Assembly: GCA_902825215.1 (NCBI GenBank)
Contig: LR782234.1
Coordinates: 2,976,001-3,040,000, forward strand
Direction: 5' to 3'
DNA length: 64,000 nucleotides
Source: Pseudomonas fluorescens
GTDB lineage: Bacteria; Pseudomonadota; Gammaproteobacteria; Pseudomonadales; Pseudomonadaceae
Shown piece by piece: positions 45,508 through 52,217 of the stretch. Under the pieces are notes generated by a model. The model was not told the origin of the DNA, did no database searches, and was given only the letters and a program-made list of their open reading frames with translations. Positions within the stretch are counted from its first letter, which is position 1. Each line of letters opens with the position of its first letter. A program made the translations under genes and the position numbers.

Positions 45508-45567
45508 GGGCCAATTCTCCGTGGACGTTTCGGGCGGGTGTGACTGTTTTCGACCCGAAGCGGACGT

Positions 45568-46019
45568 TTACCAAGCCTGATCTCCCGGCATCTCGATATT
45601 CGACTCGACCTTTTTGACCATACTGAATCGCGGCTCGGTCGAGTAGCCCAGAGATTCGTAGAAGGTTTTGACACTTTCTTTTGCGCTGACTATTGCAGGT
45701 TGATTTTCATGCAGCCTCGCGCGGTCAGAGCATCCTCTGCATGACGGACTAGATTCATCCCTATGCATTTTCTGCGGTGCGACGGGTGCACCGCCACCGA
45801 GTACAACCATCCACGATGGTCGTCGTATCCGGCGAGAACGGTGCCGACAACTTCATGTCCTGACAGGGTCACAAAGAAAAGGCCATCCGCTGCGGCCAGC
45901 TTTTTGACGATAGCCAGGCTGGGGGTGTTATGCGCGGTTTCGTAACCGAATACGGTTTTCCAGAGTTCCACGACGCAACGGCGATGGTGTTCATTGGAGT
46001 ACTCGGCAATAGCATCCAT
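45568..46019 (-). pseudogene. GNAT acetyltransferase with a one-base frameshift
   Basis: The N-terminal frame (46019 to 45690; MDAIAEYSNEHHRRCVVELW) is a GNAT domain with VVGTVLAGYDDHRGWLYSVA, VHPSHRRKCIGMNLVRHAE, and stops at TAG after CMKINLQ. The expected C-terminal part (IVSAKESVKTFYESLGYSTE, then PRFSMVKK) is intact in another frame directly after. Restoring one A near 45693 would rejoin them in the usual KINLQI-SAKESVxxFYxSLGY order. So the gene is either recently inactivated or hit by a base-call error. GNAT proteins acetylate amines using acetyl-CoA; the substrate is unknown. GAGGG precedes the ATG. Confidence 0.8.
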
Positions 46020-46150
46020 GGTGTAACCCTCGAATTGAAGGGGCTGACGCTAGCCCCTTGGCGTGGGTAATATCCACTGTCTCTTTTTGGCCGCAAGCAG
46101 CCGTTCAAGGCTGCGCGTTTCTGCGGCGGTAGATGCCCATCTCGTGGTCG

Positions 46151-47431
46151 CTATTTGGCTCTGACCGTCCACAGCTGATCTAGCTTCGTCGTGTAACTCT
46201 GACTCATCAGCTCCCTACGCATTGCCCAATCAGGGGCGGCAGGCACGCTGGCTAAACGCAGCAATCCCTTTCCCCAGCGACCATTAATCTCATCCAGCAC
46301 ACCCATCACCTTGTCTGCCATCGCCGGCTGGGATTGTGCGAACAGGTCATCAGTGAATTCGCCAGGCTGCCGCAGATCCATCAGCAAAACTTCGGCTTTG
46401 CTGTATTTGTAGCCCGATCGGAAGAGGCGATTGACCGCTTCGGTCGTAGCCTTCGTCATCAGCCGCACATCGTTGGTCGGATACGGTAGTTCCACCAAGG
46501 CGCCATTCGCATATTTCGCTTCCTCGGGATTGAACATGCCGGTGCGAATGCTGACGCGGATTTTCTTGCAGAGCGAGTTTTGCGCTCGGAGTTTTTCCGC
46601 TGCGCGCTGGGTGTAGGTAGCGACGGCTTCTTTGATCGGCTCGATCTGTGTGAGTCGCGTGCCAAACATTCGGCTGCAGCAAATTTCCTGCTTCGGTGGC
46701 TCAGCTTCTCCCAGTTCCAAACATGGGGTACCGGCTAGCTCACGAGCAGTCTTCTCGATCACCACGCTGAACTTCTGGCGAAGCATCCATGGATCGGCTT
46801 GCGCTAAGTCCATGGCGGTCTTGATGCCCATCGCTTCCAGGTGAGCCTTCATGCGCCTGCCGATGCCCCAGACTTCGCCGACGTCGGTGTTGCGCAGCGT
46901 CCAGTCGCGTTTGAACGGATCGCACAAATCCACTACGCCGCCGGTGATATCGAGCAGCCGTTTGGCTGTGTGGTTGGCGAGCTTGGCCAGTGTCTTCGTG
47001 CGCGCGATCCCCACCCCAACTGGAATACCTGTGCGCTTGAGAAGGGTGGAGCGCATGTGCATGCCAAACGCAGACAGATCTCCAGGCAGGCCAGTCAGAT
47101 CGGCAAACGCTTCATCGATGCTGTAGACCTCAAGCGCTGGCACCATCGATTCGATGATCGTCATGACGCGCTCGCTCATGTCGCCGTACAGAGCGTAATT
47201 ACTGCTGAAGGCCACGATCCCATGCCGGCGTAGATTGTCTTTGATCTGGAAGTACGGCTGGCCCATTTTTACGAATGGCTTGGCGTCGTAGCTACGCGCG
47301 ATCACACAGCCATCGTTGTTGGACAGCACCACGATGGGCGTCTTGGCGAGGTCAGGCCTGAAGACGCGCTCGCAGCTCGCGTAAAACGAGTTGCAGTCGA
47401 TCAGGGCGAAGACAGGCTCACGTGTTGTCAT
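46151..47431 (-). CDS. umuC: Y-family DNA polymerase UmuC (RulB-like)
   Basis: The 426-residue polymerase has the catalytic carboxylates D12 (FALIDCNSFYASCE) and D106-E107 (VYSIDEAFADLTG), the IARSYDAKPFVKMGQP finger motif, the GVGIARTKTLAKLANHTAKR block, and the helix-hairpin-helix GEVWGIGRRMKAHLEAMGI. Length and C-terminal MSQSYTTKLDQLW are typical of UmuC. With UmuD' it forms polymerase V, which copies damaged DNA at the cost of mutations. It overlaps umuD by 14 bases and is controlled through the LexA box in front of umuD. A broken second copy lies at 50783-51215. Confidence 0.96.
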   Translation of the reverse strand: MTTREPVFALIDCNSFYASCERVFRPDLAKTPIVVLSNNDGCVIARSYDAKPFVKMGQPYFQIKDNLRRHGIVAFSSNYALYGDMSERVMTIIESMVPALEVYSIDEAFADLTGLPGDLSAFGMHMRSTLLKRTGIPVGVGIARTKTLAKLANHTAKRLLDITGGVVDLCDPFKRDWTLRNTDVGEVWGIGRRMKAHLEAMGIKTAMDLAQADPWMLRQKFSVVIEKTARELAGTPCLELGEAEPPKQEICCSRMFGTRLTQIEPIKEAVATYTQRAAEKLRAQNSLCKKIRVSIRTGMFNPEEAKYANGALVELPYPTNDVRLMTKATTEAVNRLFRSGYKYSKAEVLLMDLRQPGEFTDDLFAQSQPAMADKVMGVLDEINGRWGKGLLRLASVPAAPDWAMRRELMSQSYTTKLDQLWTVRAK

Positions 47432-47849
47432 GATCGCGGACGCTGTATTTCACAACGCCCCAGATCACAAGCTCATCGCCTTCCATGACATGCCTCGCCG
47501 GATATCTTGGGTTCTCTGACACAAGCATCACGGCGTTCTCGCGCAGAAGCAGGCGCTTGCAGAACGGTTCCGAATTCAACGCGGCGATAACGATATCGCC
47601 ACTGACCGCCTCGATGCTCCGATCGACGATCACCATATCCCCGGAATAGATGCCCGCGCCTTGCATGCTGTCTCCATCAATCCTCACTAGATACACATGC
47701 GGCGCCCGGATATCGAACAGCTCATCTAGGGAAATGTGCTTTTCGATGTGGTCAGCCGCCGGGGAGGGAAAGCCCGCCGGTACCTTGAATGAATAAAGGG
47801 GCAGCTTCTTACCGCCAGTAGCGAGTGGGCCGAGGAGGGTGATGCTCAT
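47418..47849 (-). CDS. umuD: Self-cleaving mutagenesis protein UmuD (RulA-like)
   Basis: The 143-residue protein has the LexA/UmuD peptidase fold with the Ser-Lys dyad at S61 (RIDGDSMQGAGI) and K98 (SEPFCKRLLL). The cleavage site fits Ala-Gly at A25-G26 in KVPAGFPSP. RecA filaments stimulate cleavage to UmuD', which joins UmuC in polymerase V. It is the first gene of an umuDC operon, overlapping umuC by 14 bases. A LexA box lies 22 bp upstream. ATG at 47849. Confidence 0.95.
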   Translation of the reverse strand: MSITLLGPLATGGKKLPLYSFKVPAGFPSPAADHIEKHISLDELFDIRAPHVYLVRIDGDSMQGAGIYSGDMVIVDRSIEAVSGDIVIAALNSEPFCKRLLLRENAVMLVSENPRYPARHVMEGDELVIWGVVKYSVRDHDNT

Positions 47850-47871
47850 GATGCAAGCCTTATGAGATTAA

Positions 47872-47887
47872 CTGTACATGCATACAG
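47872..47887. promoter_or_regulatory. LexA (SOS) box
   Basis: CTGTACATGCATACAG matches the CTG-N10-CAG consensus and is nearly palindromic. It lies 22 bp before umuD and 60 bp before the divergent yedK gene, so one LexA site can repress both. Confidence 0.93.
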
Positions 47888-47947
47888 TTAACGATTTGGT
47901 TCGCTTGCGGTCAATCTCATAGGCACGACAATTCGACGGGTGACAGC

Positions 47948-48646
47948 ATGTGCGGACGCTACTCGATCTACGAATCCATGGATCACTATCTTAAGGAGCT
48001 TGCGCCAAAGCAGTTGGTGATCAATGGCTATGACCTCTGGCCAGTCGAGCGTTACAACGTTGCGCCGTCGACGCGAGTGGAAATTATACGGCCAGTGGAA
48101 GGGGGCTTGAGCGTTAATAAGGTCAAATGGGGATGGGCGCCTTTCTGGGCCAAGGGAAAGCGTCCTGATCCGATCAACGCGAGAGCCGAGACCGTCATCA
48201 CCGGTAAGTTTTTCAATCAGCTTTGGCCAAACGGACGCGTACTCGCGCCGGCGAACGGCTGGTTCGAATGGGTCAAGGACGAAGAAGATCCGAAGAAAAA
48301 GCAGCCGTATTTCATTACGCTGAGAGAGCAAATTCCGATGTTCTTCGCGGGATTGGCCGAGGTGCATGAGGGTATGGAGTTGGATGATCGCGACGGCTTT
48401 GTCATCATCACCGCTGCGAGTGACGAAGGCATGGTCGATATCCATGATCGCAAGCCATTGGTCTTATCGCCTGAGCATGCGCGTGAATGGATAGACCCTG
48501 ATACCTCGCCTGAACGAGCTCGCAAAATAGCGTTGGAGCACTGTAGGCCTGCCACAGACTTCCATTGGCACAGAGTCAGCAAAGACGTCGGAAACGTTCG
48601 TAATCAAGGGAATCGTCTGATCGAGCCATTGCGCAACAGTAGATGA
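47948..48646 (+). CDS. yedK: SOS-response-associated peptidase YedK (HMCES-type)
   Basis: The 232-residue SRAP protein starts MCGRYSIYES, so removal of Met exposes the catalytic cysteine (C2). Other active-site residues are N37 (RYNVAPS), the INARAET block (76-82), E107 (NGWFEWV) and H166 (VDIHDRKPLV). YedK covalently caps abasic sites in single-stranded DNA through a thiazolidine bond and so prevents strand breaks. It is divergent from umuDC across a shared LexA box, an arrangement that joins lesion bypass and abasic-site shielding in one SOS unit. Confidence 0.95.
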   Translation: MCGRYSIYESMDHYLKELAPKQLVINGYDLWPVERYNVAPSTRVEIIRPVEGGLSVNKVKWGWAPFWAKGKRPDPINARAETVITGKFFNQLWPNGRVLAPANGWFEWVKDEEDPKKKQPYFITLREQIPMFFAGLAEVHEGMELDDRDGFVIITAASDEGMVDIHDRKPLVLSPEHAREWIDPDTSPERARKIALEHCRPATDFHWHRVSKDVGNVRNQGNRLIEPLRNSR

Positions 48647-48782
48647 CGAAGGTTATTACGAATTGATAGTTACCGCTCCGCATTCATGACCTATGCTAAC
48701 TCGTGCCTCTTTTGCGAGCACGCAGAAAGGTAGTTACGACCAGCATTCATTGCTGAATCACACTAACAGGGAATGGATAGTC

Positions 48783-49655
48783 ATGAATGACATTGATAGC
48801 ATCACAAATGCTTGGGCTCGCTGGAAAGCAGCGCAATTTGGAACGTCATACTGGTTCACGGAAAGCACACAGTATGATAGAAACAAAGATACAAGGGATT
48901 ACAAGCAATACGAGACGAAAGTTTCTGCCCCGCGAGATCTTTCTTATTCAAGCTCGATTGAAACGGATGGTGGTACTGCTTTATTAGGCCGCTACGATAC
49001 GATCAATGATGGAGCACAAGTCATCCAGCACACCGTAACCCTCCAGCAAGGGTTCACAGATACATTTACTTGGAGTGTCACCGAACAGGTCAAGGTCGGG
49101 GTGTCTGTTACGGTGAAAGCAGGCATTCCGGAAGTAGGCGGTGCAGAACAGTCATCCAACATTGAAGTCAGTCTGTCATCAACCCAAGGCGCCAGTACGA
49201 CTAGGTCATCTAACTATGGTGCGTCGACTACGGTTCCGATCTCGCCCCACACCCATGGCTGGGGTGAGATCGATCTTGCATTTACTAATCTGGACACGAA
49301 ATGGGTTGGTAATGTTGAGCTAAGAGGCGATGTGGCAGTTTGGTTTAATAACAAAGTAGCCTATAACAATAATGGCGACTATCACTATTTGTGGTTTATA
49401 CCCATCGAGACGGTAATCAGCGAGTGCGTCGGGAATGGGATCATCGATACCCGAGGATACGCACTGAAAAATGGTGGTGGAGTATTTGCGCAAGCAAGCG
49501 GCACCTTTCATAGTAGTGCTGGGCTGAACATAAAAACGATCTCACACGAAGAGGCATACCCTAGGTCTCGTTCATCTGAGTCGGTGAATACGAAGTATTC
49601 TTTGTCTGCAGTTGGCGCTAAACCTTTCAAGTTTGCACCCGATCCAGATGAGTAG
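48783..49655 (+). CDS. Aerolysin-like (ETX/MTX2-type) pore-forming protein
   Basis: The ATG at 48783 gives 290 residues (an in-frame start at 48693 lacks a good site). The segment about 80-165, with TVTLQQGFTDTFTWSVTEQ, QVKVGVSVTVKAGIPEVGG and NIEVSLSSTQGASTT, shows long alternating polar/Ser-Thr strands and an ITTTVPISPHTHGWG-like exit (here STTVPISPHTHGWGEIDLAF), the insertion region of aerolysin-family beta-pore toxins. The N-terminus (WARWKAAQFGTSYWFTES) may be a receptor domain. There is no signal peptide, so release would need another route or lysis. GC content is low compared with neighbours, which suggests transfer. Monalysin of P. entomophila is a functional parallel, not a clear homologue. 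Confidence 0.72.
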   Translation: MNDIDSITNAWARWKAAQFGTSYWFTESTQYDRNKDTRDYKQYETKVSAPRDLSYSSSIETDGGTALLGRYDTINDGAQVIQHTVTLQQGFTDTFTWSVTEQVKVGVSVTVKAGIPEVGGAEQSSNIEVSLSSTQGASTTRSSNYGASTTVPISPHTHGWGEIDLAFTNLDTKWVGNVELRGDVAVWFNNKVAYNNNGDYHYLWFIPIETVISECVGNGIIDTRGYALKNGGGVFAQASGTFHSSAGLNIKTISHEEAYPRSRSSESVNTKYSLSAVGAKPFKFAPDPDE

Positions 49656-49682
49656 TTCCTAGATTTTTAAAATCCACTGTAT

Positions 49683-49710
49683 AGGCCCTGCAGGATGTCA
49701 TGTAGGGCCT
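49683..49710 (+). terminator. Intrinsic terminator of the pore-forming gene
   Basis: AGGCCCT and AGGGCCT form a 7-bp stem around a 14-base loop 27 bp after the stop codon, followed by TTTTA. Confidence 0.6.
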
Positions 49711-49880
49711 TTTAAGGGTTTGAGTTTGGTGACGGCACACAGCAGCCAACGTTCAGCGCCTTCATAACTTGAAATAGCTGCCTCCAAGCGTTTCATCTTG
49801 TCATCGTCTTCTTGTGCGAATCGAAAGGCCGCGCATGGTAGGCCGCCAGGGACATCTACAGCGACGCGGTCATGCCCAAA
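49698..49880 (-). pseudogene. Short coding remnant, unknown family
   Basis: A minus-strand frame from about 49880 to a TGA at 49698 has no start codon of its own but reads like protein: FGHDRVAVDVPGGLPCAAF, then MKRLEAAISSYEGAERWLLC and AVTKLKP. The stretch upstream is closed by a stop. I take it as the C-terminal piece of a decayed gene, family not recognised. The rest of the 49656-50052 gap shows nothing clear beyond the terminator. Confidence 0.35.
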
Positions 49881-50052
49881 TCAAGAGGTGAACGCGCCTT
49901 ATCGTCCGACCCTCGACTCGTATAGTCCGATCGATTGCAATTCCAAGACACATTGCGGACTTTCTTTCGTAACGCATCGACCTTTCCTACATTTTTCTTT
50001 CGGGTCCTTTGGTAGCGTTTCTATCTGAATTGGAAGCTTGCTCGAGAGACTG

Positions 50053-50736
50053 ATGGTTAAACGCAAGATGAATGAAAATGTGATGGAACACATGGACGGT
50101 CTGGGTCTATCTGAATCAAGTAGATTCACATGTTTGCGCAAGCGTCTGGACGACCTAGGGTGCGTTTTTGAGTATGTAACCATGCCCCTGAAGGACGGCT
50201 CCTCAAGCGACGAGCAATGTCACCGACTTGCGCTAGCTAAGTTATACGAGCAGGTAATGCTCAGCCAGTTGGATTGGTTTCGACGGCTGATTCAAAGCCT
50301 TTCTGTTGCGGATTATCCAGAACCTACCATGCGCTGGAATCTTGCTGAAGCCTTCGCCGAGCAAATGACTCAACAGCAGATCCTCAGTCTCGTGCGGGTG
50401 GATGCTGATCGGCACAAAGCGCCTTCGCTTTACACTGACTTCTCTCGCTCACTTTGTTTGTCCCATGAGGTCGATAGCTCAATGATGCGTAAAGCATTGT
50501 TTGCTGAATGGACCGATGCGCTTGGGCTTCGAGTGCAAGATGATCCAGTGGTGTTGAGTTGGGCGGATGCACCTTGGCAGGGTTCGTCGAAACCTCTGCA
50601 GAGAAAGCTTCGATGTGCTTGGACAGATTTCTTCTGTCCAGCCCCATTCGGGCAGCACAGGTGGTGTCTCACAATCTGGAATCCAGCGCGTCGGACGCTA
50701 GCAGCCGTGGCCGCCTGTTCGACTGTCCAAAGCTGA
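50053..50736 (+). CDS. Hypothetical protein in the island
   Basis: ATG at 50053 with GAGAG just before it gives 227 residues starting MVKRKMNENVMEHMDGLG. The middle (YEQVMLSQLDWFRRLIQSLS, RWNLAEAFAEQMTQQQIL) is helix-rich and cytoplasmic in character, with no signal peptide or membrane segment. The last 40 residues (FCPAPFGQHRWCLTIWNPA) are cysteine- and tryptophan-rich and may be out of the ancestral frame, since another frame there also reads well. I recognise no family. Codon use and GC content are unlike the core genome. It lies between the toxin-like gene and the broken umuC copy. Confidence 0.45.
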   Translation: MVKRKMNENVMEHMDGLGLSESSRFTCLRKRLDDLGCVFEYVTMPLKDGSSSDEQCHRLALAKLYEQVMLSQLDWFRRLIQSLSVADYPEPTMRWNLAEAFAEQMTQQQILSLVRVDADRHKAPSLYTDFSRSLCLSHEVDSSMMRKALFAEWTDALGLRVQDDPVVLSWADAPWQGSSKPLQRKLRCAWTDFFCPAPFGQHRWCLTIWNPARRTLAAVAACSTVQS

Positions 50737-50782
50737 GTGTATAAACAGGACGAAGATGAGATTTGAGGACATGTCCTCGGCC

Positions 50783-51215
50783 CTAGCAGCATGAAAATTT
50801 CCAAAGCTGCTCGAGTCGAATGGTGTAGCTCTGACTCATCATTTTTTGACCCGTGGTCGAAGCAAGATTGGTCGGAATAACGTAGTTCAGGTCTGGCTTG
50901 AACGTATGCTCGAGCACATGGGTAAAGGCTCTGGTCAGCGGCCTCACATCATCCGAAAGAAAGGGCAGACGTACCACTAGGCCATTGCCTACTTCGCTTT
51001 CTCTGAATTGAAAAGGCTCGTGCGATGGTTGGCGCAATTCATTTGCACAGTGAATGCAGCGCTCTCAGTTTCTGCAGCTCTTTGCGTGTAAATGGCGACC
51101 GCTTTTTTTCGATCGACAGGAGTATTTTAAGACGCTCTCCAACATCCGATAGCAGCAATCTCCTGCTTGGGAGGCTCCGGTACGCAGAGTTAAAGACATG
51201 GTGTGCCGGCCAGGA
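50783..51215 (-). pseudogene. umuC: Decayed 3' half of a second umuC
   Basis: Reading leftwards from about 51215, pieces align in order with the intact UmuC from residue 232: LAGTPCL then a stop, PEPPKQEI, KKAVAIYTQRAAET, HRTSLFN, NGLVVRLPFLSDDVRPLT and MSQSYTIRLEQLW. At least two frameshifts and two stops separate them. The polymerase N-terminal half, with all catalytic residues, is absent, so it cannot function. In Pseudomonas, rulAB (umuDC) is a known insertion site for integron-like elements that leave such 3' fragments; that explanation is inference here. Confidence 0.85.
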
Positions 51216-51286
51216 GGAGCCAATTCATTTGTAACGCAAATAGGCGTTATGGGGGCTAGATCAGCTAAGACGCCGTTTTCTCGAAC

Positions 51287-51409
51287 TGCGCAAGAAGTTG
51301 CGCAGTCGATCATAATATTTCGAGGGTTAATCGGCTTGTAGGCCACGTTTTTCGTGGGCTGCAGCCAAGTGCGCAAAAAGTTGCGCAGTACTGCGCAAAA
51401 AGTTGCGCA
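51287..51409. repeat. Three copies of an 18-bp palindrome
   Basis: TGCGCAAGAAGTTGCGCA (51287-51304) and TGCGCAAAAAGTTGCGCA (51370-51387 and 51392-51409) are near-perfect palindromes with an identical TGCGCAA arm. They lie in the gap between the umuC remnant and hcp, 170-292 bp upstream of the hcp start. They could be operators, or a recombination site. The rest of 51216-51578 has no gene. Confidence 0.85.
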
Positions 51410-51578
51410 CTTTTTCTCGAAATTCGGTGGGTCGACGTGCTGAGAATCCGGGAATGCCTCTCAAAGCATTGATCAATAAGGCTGTACCAAAAACTGGCAC
51501 AATTTTTGATGGCGCATAGCCACACTGGCGGGCAATGGTGCCTGTCAGTTGTGTCGTTTGAGCAAGGAGAGCGTCCCC

Positions 51579-52094
51579 ATGGCAACACCAGCGTACATGT
51601 CGGTTACCGGCGAAAAACAAGGCCTGATCACTGCAGGCGCATTCACCGCTGACTCCGTAGGCAACACCTACCAGGAAGGCCACGAAGACCAGGTCATGGT
51701 TCAGGCTTTCACCCACGACGTGATCATCCCGCGTGACCCGCAATCCGGTCAGCCAACCGGTCAGCGCGTTCACAAGCCAGTTGTGATCACCAAGGTCTAC
51801 GACAAGGCTTCGCCACTGCTGCAAGCAGCACTGACTTCCGGCGAGCGCATGAGCGAAATCGTTATCCAGTGGTACCGCACTTCGGCGCAAGGCACCCAAG
51901 AGCACTACTACACCACCAAACTGGAAGACGCGATCATCGTCGCCATCAACAACAAAATGCACAACTGCCAGGATCCAGGCAACGCGCACTTCACCCACCT
52001 GGAAGAAGTGCAGTTCACCTACCGCAAAATCACCTGGACCCACGAAGTATCCGGTACTTCGGGTTCCGATGACTGGCGTGCTCCAGTCGTTTAA
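51579..52094 (+). CDS. hcp: Type VI secretion tube protein Hcp
   Basis: The 171-residue protein (start at 51579, with AAGGAG before it) begins MATPAYMSVTGEKQGLITAG and has VMVQAFTHDVIIPRDPQSG, VHKPVVITKVYDKASPLL, and EEVQFTYRKITWTHE, the standard Hcp blocks. Hcp hexamers stack into the inner tube that is shot from the cell by the contracting sheath. It is the first gene of the secretion cluster and is followed by a hairpin terminator, which would let it be made in excess over vgrG. Structural T6SS genes (sheath, baseplate, ClpV) are not in this window. Confidence 0.96.
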   Translation: MATPAYMSVTGEKQGLITAGAFTADSVGNTYQEGHEDQVMVQAFTHDVIIPRDPQSGQPTGQRVHKPVVITKVYDKASPLLQAALTSGERMSEIVIQWYRTSAQGTQEHYYTTKLEDAIIVAINNKMHNCQDPGNAHFTHLEEVQFTYRKITWTHEVSGTSGSDDWRAPVV

Positions 52095-52113
52095 CGACGA
52101 CTGATGTTGTATT

Positions 52114-52145
52114 CACCCCGATCAGCATCGCTGGTCGGGGTGTTT
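52114..52145 (+). terminator. Hairpin between hcp and vgrG
   Basis: CACCCCGATCAGC (52114-52126) pairs with GCTGGTCGGGGTG (52130-52142), a 13-bp stem with one wobble and a three-base loop, followed by TTT. It probably limits read-through from hcp. Confidence 0.75.
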
Positions 52146-52217
52146 GACCTAAAGAATTCTGGCGTGCATCAGTTTTGTTGACTGATACACGACGCAGCAT
52201 TGCGCGAGGAACAAGGG

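Noticed and set aside
46151-51215. The two umuC copies as direct-repeat ends of an active mobile element
   Set aside because: No integrase or transposase gene is present between them and the right copy is heavily decayed, so only an old scar can be argued.
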